DNA from: Bordetella parapertussis
GTDB taxonomy: Bacteria > Pseudomonadota > Gammaproteobacteria > Burkholderiales > Burkholderiaceae_B
Assembly (NCBI GenBank): GCA_945882005.1
Contig: CAMCWG010000150.1
Coordinates: 1 to 7,373 of the forward strand
DNA: 7,373 nt
Reading direction: 5' to 3'
Part shown: positions 1 to 7,128 of the stretch, piece by piece
How the letters are laid out: each line of letters begins with the position of its first letter
How positions within the stretch are numbered: position 1 is the first letter of the stretch
Position numbers and translations under genes: made by a program
Notes under the pieces: generated by a model
The model's database searches: none
What the model was told of the DNA's origin: nothing
Seen by the model: only the letters and a program-made list of their open reading frames with translations

Positions 1-829
1 TCGCATTATCAGTGAGCCGTTAGCCAAGCGCTTAGGACAGCCCGTTGTCATTGACTACCGCCCTGGGGCGGGTGGCACCATTGCCGCAGCTTATGTTGCT
101 GCAGCGCCAAAAGATGGCTACACCTTGTTGTTTGCAACGCCTGGCCAGCAAATGACCAATCCCTATTTGATGGAGAAGTTGCCTTATGACGCATTCAATG
201 CATTTTCACCCGTAGTGGAGTTGATCTCTGGTGCGAACGTGTTGGTCGTCAACAACAAACTGCCTGTCAACAACGTCGCCGAGCTGATTGCTTATATCAA
301 GGCAAATCCCGGGAAAATAAATTTTGCTAGCTCGGGGATTGGCTCATCAAGTCATCTCGCCGGAGAGCTATTCAAAAGCATGGCTAACCTAGATATGGTG
401 CACATTCCCTACAAAGGCTCTGGCGCTGCTGTTTCGGAGGTGCTCGGCGGTGGAGTTCAAATGAGCATTGATTCTTTGTCTGTTTACCAATCCCATATCA
501 AGGCTGGACGAATTAAGGCTTTAGCAGTGTCGACACAAGCACGAACGGCTGCTGCACCAGACCTTCCGACGATTGGCGATACCCTCAAAGGCTATCAGGC
601 CTTCCCTGTGAACTACATCACGGCGCCGGCCGGCACGCCACGTCCGATCATCGACAAATTAAACAAAGAACTTAATGTGGTGTTGCAGGACCCAGTCGTG
701 CGCGAGCGGTTGATGGCGAACGGACTGACTGTTAAGGGTGGAACGCCCGAGCAAATGGATGCTGTGATTAAGTCCGAGTCTGCGAAATGGAAACGTGTCA
801 TTGAACAAGCCAATATTGGCAAACAGTGA
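1..829 (+). CDS. Bug-family (TctC-like) periplasmic solute-binding protein, 5' end missing
   Basis: The reading frame is open from base 2 to the TGA at 827-829, giving 275 codons with no start in view. Family members run about 320-330 residues, so roughly 45-55 residues are missing, including the expected signal peptide and the first ligand loop (PxPPGG). Family hallmarks seen are the DGYTLL segment (113-130), an NPGKINFASSG-type segment near 307-340, and HIPYKG (401-418), which lies in the ligand cleft region of Bug proteins. These proteins are extracytoplasmic receptors, usually for carboxylic acids, and some serve tripartite tricarboxylate (TctABC) transporters. No TctA or TctB gene is in view, so the transport partner is unknown. 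The gene is followed after 21 bases by a second, divergent Bug gene. Later in-frame TTG/ATG codons could be called as starts, but homology continues unbroken upstream of them, so truncation by the window edge is the right reading. Ligand unknown; the family call is secure. Confidence 0.93.
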   Translation, partial: RIISEPLAKRLGQPVVIDYRPGAGGTIAAAYVAAAPKDGYTLLFATPGQQMTNPYLMEKLPYDAFNAFSPVVELISGANVLVVNNKLPVNNVAELIAYIKANPGKINFASSGIGSSSHLAGELFKSMANLDMVHIPYKGSGAAVSEVLGGGVQMSIDSLSVYQSHIKAGRIKALAVSTQARTAAAPDLPTIGDTLKGYQAFPVNYITAPAGTPRPIIDKLNKELNVVLQDPVVRERLMANGLTVKGGTPEQMDAVIKSESAKWKRVIEQANIGKQ

Positions 830-850
830 AGCCTAGGGGGAGATGCACCG

Positions 851-1825
851 ATGAACAAGAGCAGCGCTTTCAAATTTGTACTGACTATCTGTCTGTCGGT
901 ACCGTTTTTTTTAATCGCACCAACACTTGCAAAATATCCGGAAAAGCAAGTCACAGTCGTCGTCCCGTATCCTCCAGGCGGCGTGACCGACGTCTATGGA
1001 CGAGCCTTAGCGCAGCGCTTGTCGCAGATCTGGGGGCAACCCGTCGTTGTAGACAATAAGCCGGGAGGAGGGACCGTGATTGGGACTCAACTCGTGAGTC
1101 GCGCCTCCGCGGATGGCTACACCATACTGCTAACCAGTTATGGCTATACGTCTAACCCAGTACTTAAAAAGTCATTGCCATATGACCCTAAGGCTTTAAG
1201 TCCTCTGTATTTGCTTGGTACATCGGCAAATATGCTGGTCATTAATCCGAATTTATCCGTTAAGACGCTTGGCGATATTGTGGCTCTCGGGAAAAGCAAC
1301 CCGGGTGCTTTAACGTTTGGGTCTTCAGGTAACGCCTCGAGCCCTCACATTGCGGCAGAGCTGTTCGCGATGGAAGCCGGCGTAAAGATGACACATATTC
1401 CCTACAAGGGAACTAGCCCTGCTATGAACGATTTGTTGGGCGGGCAGATCATGGGCATCTTTGATGGACCCTCTGCCATGCCGCGTGTACGAGCTGGGCA
1501 GCTCAGTGCGATCGCGATTGCTTCCGCACAGCGTCATCCCGCAGCGATGGAGGTCCCGACTTTCAGAGAACTTGGCATTGATCTTGTGTTTGGTAGTTGG
1601 TTTGGATTTTTCGTACCAACTGGGACATTAGGAGAGGTGCAAAACACAATTATCTCGGGCATTGAGCTTGCGTTGAAAGATCCAACTGTTATCTCCGCGA
1701 TCGAAAAGACAGGGTTGACGTATGCGCGTTTGAAGCAACAGGAATATCAGAAATTTTTGGATGGAGAAGAGGCTCGTCTTAGGCGTTTGATTAAAACGGA
1801 TGGCGCTGGCATACAAGTTGAATAG
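851..1825 (+). CDS. Bug-family (TctC-like) tripartite tricarboxylate transporter receptor
   Basis: This is a complete 324-residue protein, the usual Bug length. The ATG at 851 follows a purine-rich GGGGGAG (836-842) by 8 bases. Residues 1-27 look like a Sec signal peptide: Lys at 3 and 8, a hydrophobic core to about 23, and a likely signal peptidase I site after TLA27 before KYPEKQ. No lipobox Cys sits at the cleavage point, so a soluble periplasmic protein is expected. Mature-protein hallmarks are PYPPGG (39-44), ADGYTIL (87-93), FGSSG (157-161) and HIPYKG (182-187). The family binds carboxylates and related acids in a Venus-flytrap cleft. It is clearly divergent from the upstream Bug copy, which suggests a different ligand or role rather than a fresh duplication. 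It sits 34 bases before a CoA-ester catabolic gene, so the cargo may be the acid processed downstream (inference). No TctAB is present in the window. Confidence 0.95.
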   Translation: MNKSSAFKFVLTICLSVPFFLIAPTLAKYPEKQVTVVVPYPPGGVTDVYGRALAQRLSQIWGQPVVVDNKPGGGTVIGTQLVSRASADGYTILLTSYGYTSNPVLKKSLPYDPKALSPLYLLGTSANMLVINPNLSVKTLGDIVALGKSNPGALTFGSSGNASSPHIAAELFAMEAGVKMTHIPYKGTSPAMNDLLGGQIMGIFDGPSAMPRVRAGQLSAIAIASAQRHPAAMEVPTFRELGIDLVFGSWFGFFVPTGTLGEVQNTIISGIELALKDPTVISAIEKTGLTYARLKQQEYQKFLDGEEARLRRLIKTDGAGIQVE

Positions 1826-1859
1826 TTGACTGACAAATACACTTTATCGAAGGGAAATA

Positions 1860-2633
1860 ATGGAACTAGAAACGCTTGAACTCGTGATTGCCGACGGTGT
1901 TGCAACCGTGACGCTCAATCGTCCCCCGCACAACGCTCAGAATGCCCAGATGCGCAGTGAACTCATTCAAGTATTTGATAGCTTTAACGACAATGACGAC
2001 GTGAAATGTGCGGTGGTGACCGGGAAAGGCAAGATATTCTGCGCAGGTGCCGATCTAAACGAGCGTCCAAACCTAGGTGCAACTCCCGGAGCTTATTGGA
2101 AGCACAATCGCTTGGTACGAGAAACAAGCAACTCCATCATCGAATGTAGTAAGCCAGTCATCGCTGCAGTCAATGGCCCAGCGATGGGTGCCGGCTTTGG
2201 TTTGATGAATAGTTGCGATATTTGGGTTGCATCGAATACTGCCTTCTTCGCTATGCCAGAGATAAATGTTGGCCTCGCAGGGGGTACGGCAATGCTGCAA
2301 AGCGTATTTGGAAAGTCTCGTGCGCGTAGAATGTTCTTTACTGGTATGAAGGTGACGGCTGATGAGATGTATCGCTTGGGCTTGATCGAAGCGAGCTTGC
2401 CGCCCGATGAGCTGATGCCGTATGTGATGGAAATTGCGAACGATATTGCAAGTAAGGCACCGATCGCTCTGAGTTATGCAAAGCAAGCAGCACAAGTGAC
2501 TGCGGTGATGCCTCGTCGAGAAGGGTATCGCTTTGAGCAGAATATGACCGTGGCGCTCGGTAAAACTGAAGACACGGCTGAGGCGCTTAAGGCTTTTAAA
2601 GAAAAGCGCAAGCCCGTCTATAAGGGTCGTTGA
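1860..2633 (+). CDS. Enoyl-CoA hydratase/isomerase (crotonase) family protein
   Basis: A 257-residue cytosolic protein of typical crotonase length, starting at an ATG preceded by GAAGGGAA (1849-1856). Motifs in order are the N-terminal strand and TLNRPP (18-23), the first oxyanion segment CAGADL (61-66), the second segment NGPAMGAGFGLMNSCD (105-120), and the MPEINVGLAGG loop (132-142). Aligned by eye with rat mitochondrial enoyl-CoA hydratase, Glu164 is kept as Glu134, but Glu144 is replaced by Gly114 and Gly141 by Ala111. Two glutamates are the norm for hydration; members with one often act as isomerases, hydrolases or other thioester enzymes, though some hydratases tolerate the change. Its position before two acyl-CoA dehydrogenases suggests it acts on the enoyl-CoA they form, by hydration or double-bond shift (inference). 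The superfamily call is firm, the reaction is not. Confidence 0.9.
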   Translation: MELETLELVIADGVATVTLNRPPHNAQNAQMRSELIQVFDSFNDNDDVKCAVVTGKGKIFCAGADLNERPNLGATPGAYWKHNRLVRETSNSIIECSKPVIAAVNGPAMGAGFGLMNSCDIWVASNTAFFAMPEINVGLAGGTAMLQSVFGKSRARRMFFTGMKVTADEMYRLGLIEASLPPDELMPYVMEIANDIASKAPIALSYAKQAAQVTAVMPRREGYRFEQNMTVALGKTEDTAEALKAFKEKRKPVYKGR

Positions 2634-2664
2634 TTCAAACCGCCGTTGAGCTAAAGGCTGTGAA

Positions 2665-3843
2665 ATGAGTGAGCAGATTGATTACCAAGCGTTTCGTCAG
2701 GAAGTCGAAACGTTTGTCCGCAAACATTGTCCTTTAGACATACAGAAACTTGTTGCTGAAAATCGCAAGTTATCAAGAGAGCCCTGGAGTCGTTGGCAAA
2801 AAATCTTGCATGCGCACGGCTGGGGTGCACCGAATTGGCCAAAAGAGCTAGGGGGTACGGGTTGGAACCCCAAGCAACAGGCCATTTATGGTGAGGTGCT
2901 CGCGGAGAACAACTGCCCTGCCCAATATCATCACGGCCTGCGGCATATCGGCCCAGTGCTGATTGAGTTTGGAAGTCCGGAACAAAAGAGTCGCTATTTG
3001 CCCGGCATCTTGGATGGAACAGAGTGGTGGTGTCAGGGGTATTCTGAGCCGAACGCCGGATCTGATCTTGCATCGCTCAAAACCCGTGGAGAGATCCGGG
3101 GCGACAAGATCATCGTGAACGGACAAAAGACCTGGACATCGCACGCACAAGAATCGGACTTGATGTATACGTTGGTTCGCACGTCGGAAGAGGCGCGCAA
3201 GCAAGATGGGATCAGCCTGTTGATTATCCCAGTCAAATCAAAGGGCATTACGGTCCGTCCGATTCGTACGATTGACGGCTGGCTTCATGTCAATGAAGTG
3301 TTTCTAGAGAATGTAGAGGTTCCTATCTCAGACTGCATTGGAGATATAGGTAGTGGCTGGAAGTATGGCAAGTTTTTGCTCGCACGTGAACGTTTGAATT
3401 CGGCTAACACGGCGCCGTTGTTTCAATATTTGATGCGTACGCGCAGTCTGATTGCAGAGAAGTTTGTGCAGCCTGCACATCAAGCGCGACGTGCGTCCCT
3501 CGAGTCTCGCCTGCTGGACGTCGAAGCAGAGCTTCGCGGCATTAGAGAGTTGGGACTTGAAGCGATTGAAGCCGTGATGAATAAAACGTCGATTACGACG
3601 CAGCCCTCTGTATTAAAGATAACGAGTTCTCGTCTGTATCAGACCATCACCGAAATCGCGGTGGAAGTTGTTGGTCCAGAGTTTGCCTCGCGAATGCCGC
3701 TTCAAGAGGATCACGCTTTTGACGAGAACGAGCAAGCGACCTTATGGATTCAAAATTATTTCTACTCCCGTGTTCGCACTATCTATGGCGGGAGTGACGA
3801 GGTACAGAAGAATATGGTTGCTCGCGAACTATTTGGACATTAA
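2665..3843 (+). CDS. Acyl-CoA dehydrogenase, putative catalytic (alpha-like) subunit of a heteromeric enzyme
   Basis: A 392-residue flavoprotein of usual family length. The ATG has AAAGG (2653-2657) 7 bases upstream. The N-terminal helical domain (about 5-118) leads into WWCQGYSEPNAGSD (121-134), the FAD/substrate segment, then GQKTWTSHA (153-161) of the beta domain. A Glu in ARERL (Glu242) aligns with the helix-G catalytic base of isovaleryl-CoA and long-chain dehydrogenases. The alternative base position of medium-chain dehydrogenase (the Glu of IYEGT) is Gly375 in IYGGSDEVQ. The RxQFG motif expected near residue 266-272 is absent, and the QxxGGxG motif is degraded to VEVVGPEF (333-340). 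Those two motifs normally hold the FAD of a neighbouring subunit, and the next gene supplies both. It would transfer electrons to ETF, forming a 2-enoyl-CoA. Substrate unknown; the heteromer is inferred from motif complementarity and adjacency. Confidence 0.92.
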   Translation: MSEQIDYQAFRQEVETFVRKHCPLDIQKLVAENRKLSREPWSRWQKILHAHGWGAPNWPKELGGTGWNPKQQAIYGEVLAENNCPAQYHHGLRHIGPVLIEFGSPEQKSRYLPGILDGTEWWCQGYSEPNAGSDLASLKTRGEIRGDKIIVNGQKTWTSHAQESDLMYTLVRTSEEARKQDGISLLIIPVKSKGITVRPIRTIDGWLHVNEVFLENVEVPISDCIGDIGSGWKYGKFLLARERLNSANTAPLFQYLMRTRSLIAEKFVQPAHQARRASLESRLLDVEAELRGIRELGLEAIEAVMNKTSITTQPSVLKITSSRLYQTITEIAVEVVGPEFASRMPLQEDHAFDENEQATLWIQNYFYSRVRTIYGGSDEVQKNMVARELFGH

Positions 3844-3848
3844 GCATC

Positions 3849-5000
3849 ATGACTTTTATTGTTAAGCCTATTTTTGATTCTGAATTTCGTGATGCTGCTT
3901 TGCGGTTTGCTAAGGACGCAGACGCAGATAGCGTTGGTATAACCGCTATTGCACAGTGTGTTGATCAGCGCCGAAAGAAGTGGAGCGAAGCGCTCCAGTT
4001 GGGCTGGGCCGCATGCCTGGTCCCCGAAGGCTTGGGTGGATTGGGTGGCACCGCGCTTGATTTTTGCGCTTTGTTAGAGGGAGTGTCGCATTACGCCTTG
4101 CCACTGCCCGTTTCCTCAGGGATGGGCTTGCCTGCAGCGCTGCTCTCAGAGTTGGAGTTTGCAGGCAAAGAGGGATTGCTGGCTGACATGGCAAGCGGAG
4201 TCGTGCGGATTCAACCCGTTTGGCGTTCGCTAGATCGTTATTGCAAAGAACTGGACACGCAAACCAACTTGCGTATGGAAGCGACTGCTGCGGGATGGAG
4301 CGTGACTGGGCAGGTATCCGGAGTGGAAGAGGTGCCCGATGCAACACACTATCTACTTGCGTGTGATGGAGAGAAGGGCGGTGTATCGAGTACTTTGCTA
4401 TGCCTGTTTCCTGTGGGGGCGGACCAGTTGCGAGTTACGCGTGAAATGCGTATCGATGGTCGTCACACTTTAAGCTTGAGTTTTGATGCTCTTTCCGTGA
4501 GAGGCGAGCAGGTTCTTGTGCAGGGTCAGCTAGTCAACGTAGCGTTTGATCGCACCTATACCCTCGGTACCTTATTTGTATGTGTCGAGGCTGTCGCCTC
4601 AATGGGCTCCGTATTGGAGCAGACCATACGGTACTTGTCTGAGCGCAAGCAGTTTGGGGTGACGCTGTCGAGTTTTCAGGTGTTGCGCCACTATGTGGCG
4701 GATGCTTATGTGCGGTACGAGTGCTTCCGTGCCTTTGTGGCGGCTCAAGCGGAGGCTACTCGGCGCGGAGTGATGCCTAATGAGCGTGATGTTTCGCTAC
4801 TAAAACTTTATCTCTCTCAAGTCGGCCCGATGATCGCACATATGGTGATTCAGACCCACGGTGGCATGGGAATGACGGAAGAACTTTGGGCGACGCGGTT
4901 GAATAAGCGCATCCTAATGGCGAACCTTGAATACGGCGATGGGCAGTTTCATCGCGAACGTCTGTCCAACTTTTCGTCGGATGTCGAACAGCATGCATGA
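3849..5000 (+). CDS. Acyl-CoA dehydrogenase-like protein, putative FAD-holding (beta-like) subunit
   Basis: A 383-residue protein that starts 5 bases after the previous stop with only a weak Shine-Dalgarno match, which suggests translational coupling. The N-terminal domain has the VPEGLGGLGG turn (58-67). The beta domain keeps REMRIDGRHTLSLSFDAL (198-215). The C-terminal domain has RKQFG (266-270) and QTHGGMGMTEE (335-345), the motifs that bind FAD across a subunit interface. The usual [WY]xxTExxxGSD segment is not recognisable around residues 117-135. The helix-G base position, counted back 26 residues from Arg266 as in isovaleryl-CoA dehydrogenase, falls on Gly240, and the C-terminal tail (EYGDGQFHRERL) has no YEG-type Glu. 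It therefore seems unable to catalyse alone and probably pairs with the preceding dehydrogenase. An independent low-activity or structural role is the alternative. The family call is firm, the subunit role inferred. Confidence 0.9.
   Translation: MTFIVKPIFDSEFRDAALRFAKDADADSVGITAIAQCVDQRRKKWSEALQLGWAACLVPEGLGGLGGTALDFCALLEGVSHYALPLPVSSGMGLPAALLSELEFAGKEGLLADMASGVVRIQPVWRSLDRYCKELDTQTNLRMEATAAGWSVTGQVSGVEEVPDATHYLLACDGEKGGVSSTLLCLFPVGADQLRVTREMRIDGRHTLSLSFDALSVRGEQVLVQGQLVNVAFDRTYTLGTLFVCVEAVASMGSVLEQTIRYLSERKQFGVTLSSFQVLRHYVADAYVRYECFRAFVAAQAEATRRGVMPNERDVSLLKLYLSQVGPMIAHMVIQTHGGMGMTEELWATRLNKRILMANLEYGDGQFHRERLSNFSSDVEQHA
4979..5000 (+). promoter_or_regulatory. Overlapping stop/start junction (translational coupling)
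   Basis: The dehydrogenase stop TGA (4998-5000) overlaps the likely synthetase start ATG (4993) in the string ATGCATGA. A short GGA at 4979-4981 is the only Shine-Dalgarno-like element and lies 11 bases before that ATG. ATG 4981 has no purine-rich stretch ahead of it. The overlap implies that ribosomes finishing the dehydrogenase reinitiate on the synthetase. Confidence 0.55.
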
Positions 5001-7074
5001 CTTAGATCCCTTATTCAATCCCGGATCGGTCGCGGTAATAGGCGCATCGAGTGATCGCAATAAATTAAGCGGCCGTACGATACATTTTCTGAAGACGTTC
5101 GGATTCAAGGGAAAGATTTTTCCGGTAAATCCAAGCGCGCCTGAGATCCAGGGCCTTCAGGCCTATCCATCGGTTAGTGCGATCCCTGATGCAGTTGATC
5201 AGGCGGTCATCATCGTTCCAGCTCCGCGGGTAGAAGAGGCTGTGCGCGACTGCGCAAAGAAGGGCGTCAAAATATTATTGGTCCTGAGTTCTGGCTTTGG
5301 TGAGATTGGACCCGAGGGGCGCGTTGCGCAGGATCGCTTGCTGGCGATCGCCCGTGAAGCGGGTATGCGCATGATCGGACCCAACTCTCTCGGTGCCTTA
5401 AGTCCCTCAAATGGTGTGTTCTGCACGTTCTCTAGTTCCTTCGCACGCGGCGCGGCGCCTGCAGCGGGGCAAGTCGCCTTCGTAACACAAAGCGGGGCGT
5501 TTGGCTCTTGTGCCTATGTCATGGCCGATCTGCGTGGGATTGGGATGAGTCGCACGCTAGCGACAGGCAATGAAGCGGATGTGGATGTCGCGCTCTGTAT
5601 TGATTACCTCGCGCAAGACCCTAATACCAAGGTTATTTGTGCCTCACTTGAAAGCTGCAAGAATGGCGATCGCTTACGCCAGGCTATTCGCAACGCATCC
5701 AAGGCCGGAAAAGCTGTTGTGATCATGAAGGTGGGTGCCTCCGAAGTTGGGTCCGTTGCCGCGGCAACGCACACAGGCTCACTCGCCGGCGATGACCGTG
5801 TGTATGACACGATCTTTCGTGAAGGTGGAGCCTGGAGGGCGCGTTCAATTGAGGAGATGATTGATATCGCCTATCTGATTGTGACTTCGCGTGTCACGGT
5901 AAATGAGCGCGTGTCGCTCGTGACAGTCTCGGGCGGCATTGGTGTGTTGATGGCAGACGATGCAGCGCGTCACGGGTTGGCCTTGGTGCCCTTCGCGCAG
6001 CCCCTGTTAGCTGAGCTCGCAGCAATCTTGCCTTATGGAACGGGTCGTAACCCCTACGACACGACGGCACAGGTTGCGACGAACCCGGCTGCTACCGTTC
6101 AGGTGGGTGATTGTATTTTGCGTCACACCTCCGGAGATGCGCTGTTGCTGTATCTAGCGAATAACGCCTTGGCACCTGAGGTATTTAAAAATACGCAGGC
6201 TGCACTCATTGACCTGAAGGCGAAGCATCCAGAGCGCATGATTATGGTGATTATGCCTAGTGAAGCAGGTGTTCGTAGAGCACTCGAGCAAGTAGGGATT
6301 CCGGTCTTTGAGGATCCGACACGTGCGATCGCAGCGCTTGGTGCTATGCGTGAAATCGGGCGTAGGGCTGAGAGTTTGCGTCAGCAATTGCCCACGTTAT
6401 CCTCTAAGAAGCTTTCGGTCTCTGTGGCGAGCGAGGCTCAGGCAAAGTCCTTTTTGCAGACGCATGGTGTGAGCATTACGCGTGAAGAAGTTTGTGCGTC
6501 GGTAGATCAGGCGATTGCTGCTGCCGCATTGATCGGATATCCGGTTGTCGCCAAGATTGCCTCGCCCGACATCGCGCATAAAACTGAAATCGGTGGGGTC
6601 ATACTAAACATTCAGACTGAGGCCGCATTACGTGAGGCCTTTGCGCTGCTGCTACAGAGAGCTCAGACCTCGAACCCTCGAGCACGTATCGATGGGGTGC
6701 TTGTTGCGACGATGTTGACGCAAGGGGTTGAAACATTGGTCGGTGTTAATCGTGACCCTGTTTTTGGCCCGATGGTCATGTTCGGGATGGGCGGTGTGAT
6801 GGTGGAGCTTTATAAAGACGTCGCAATGGCTTCTGCACCCCTGGATCGGGAGTCTGCCGCACAGTTAGTAGCCTCGGTGAAAGGATCTGCCTTGCTTGAT
6901 GGTTTTCGAGGTGGTGCGCGCTACGACCGTGAGGCGCTGATTAGCACGCTGTGCCGCATTTCGGAACTAGCCGCGCAGTATCCCGAGATCGCTAGCATGG
7001 ATGTCAACCCTGTGCTGGTGATGGAGTCTGGCGCGGTAGCGCTGGATGCGGTGATCGAAATAAGCAAAGCTTAG
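4993..7074 (+). CDS. ADP-forming acyl-CoA synthetase (acetate--CoA ligase ADP-forming family, fused alpha-beta)
   Basis: About 693 residues. The order is an N-terminal CoA-binding Rossmann domain starting at SVAVIGAS (12-19), a succinyl-CoA-synthetase-like ligase domain with GQVAFVTQSGAFG (159-171), the THTGSLAG loop whose His260 is the expected phosphohistidine, then a C-terminal ATP-grasp domain with HKTEIGGV (His529 onward), GVNRDPVFGP (from 584) and the closing MDVNPV (669-674). No GNAT acetyltransferase domain is attached, unlike PatZ/Pka-type homologues. The family makes acyl-CoA from a free acid, CoA and ATP through acyl-phosphate and phosphohistidine steps, releasing ADP and phosphate. 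Substrates vary; the Sphingobium feruloyl-CoA synthetase FerA is one aromatic-acid example. The ATG at 4993 is preferred because GGA at 4979-4981 precedes it and it leaves only an 8-base overlap with the previous stop. ATG 4981 (697 residues) is the alternative; a TTG at 4927 is unlikely. Here it likely primes the acid for the upstream dehydrogenases. Confidence 0.93.
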   Translation: MHDLDPLFNPGSVAVIGASSDRNKLSGRTIHFLKTFGFKGKIFPVNPSAPEIQGLQAYPSVSAIPDAVDQAVIIVPAPRVEEAVRDCAKKGVKILLVLSSGFGEIGPEGRVAQDRLLAIAREAGMRMIGPNSLGALSPSNGVFCTFSSSFARGAAPAAGQVAFVTQSGAFGSCAYVMADLRGIGMSRTLATGNEADVDVALCIDYLAQDPNTKVICASLESCKNGDRLRQAIRNASKAGKAVVIMKVGASEVGSVAAATHTGSLAGDDRVYDTIFREGGAWRARSIEEMIDIAYLIVTSRVTVNERVSLVTVSGGIGVLMADDAARHGLALVPFAQPLLAELAAILPYGTGRNPYDTTAQVATNPAATVQVGDCILRHTSGDALLLYLANNALAPEVFKNTQAALIDLKAKHPERMIMVIMPSEAGVRRALEQVGIPVFEDPTRAIAALGAMREIGRRAESLRQQLPTLSSKKLSVSVASEAQAKSFLQTHGVSITREEVCASVDQAIAAAALIGYPVVAKIASPDIAHKTEIGGVILNIQTEAALREAFALLLQRAQTSNPRARIDGVLVATMLTQGVETLVGVNRDPVFGPMVMFGMGGVMVELYKDVAMASAPLDRESAAQLVASVKGSALLDGFRGGARYDREALISTLCRISELAAQYPEIASMDVNPVLVMESGAVALDAVIEISKA

Positions 7075-7128
7075 TTGCCGTATGGCTGGTTTTGAAGGTT
7101 GTGCCGCCTCGGCTAATATCCATGCCAT

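Noticed and set aside
125..829. First Bug gene starting at the TTG at 125
   Set aside because: The same frame continues upstream to base 2 with typical Bug sequence (for example RPGAGGT and KDGYTLL spanning the TTG), so the gene is cut by the window edge rather than starting there.
826..1059. A plus-strand open frame overlapping the start of the second Bug gene
   Set aside because: It overlaps the signal peptide region of a clear family member in another frame, and its Arg-rich translation resembles no known protein.
1826..1859. TTGACT as a possible -35 box between the second Bug gene and the crotonase
   Set aside because: No -10-like hexamer lies 16-18 bases downstream; that position is occupied by the ribosome binding site GAAGGG. 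The gap is better read as a within-operon spacer.
2651..3073. A 140-codon open frame on the minus strand, and a similar one at 2073-2495
   Set aside because: Both lie fully antisense to well-supported genes (dehydrogenase and crotonase), have compositionally odd Cys/Arg/His-rich translations with no recognisable motif, and no convincing ribosome site. They are shadows of real coding frames.
7103..7113. GCCG-CCT-CGGC hairpin as an intrinsic terminator of the operon
   Set aside because: The stem is only four base pairs, and no T-tract follows directly. Too weak to call as a terminator.
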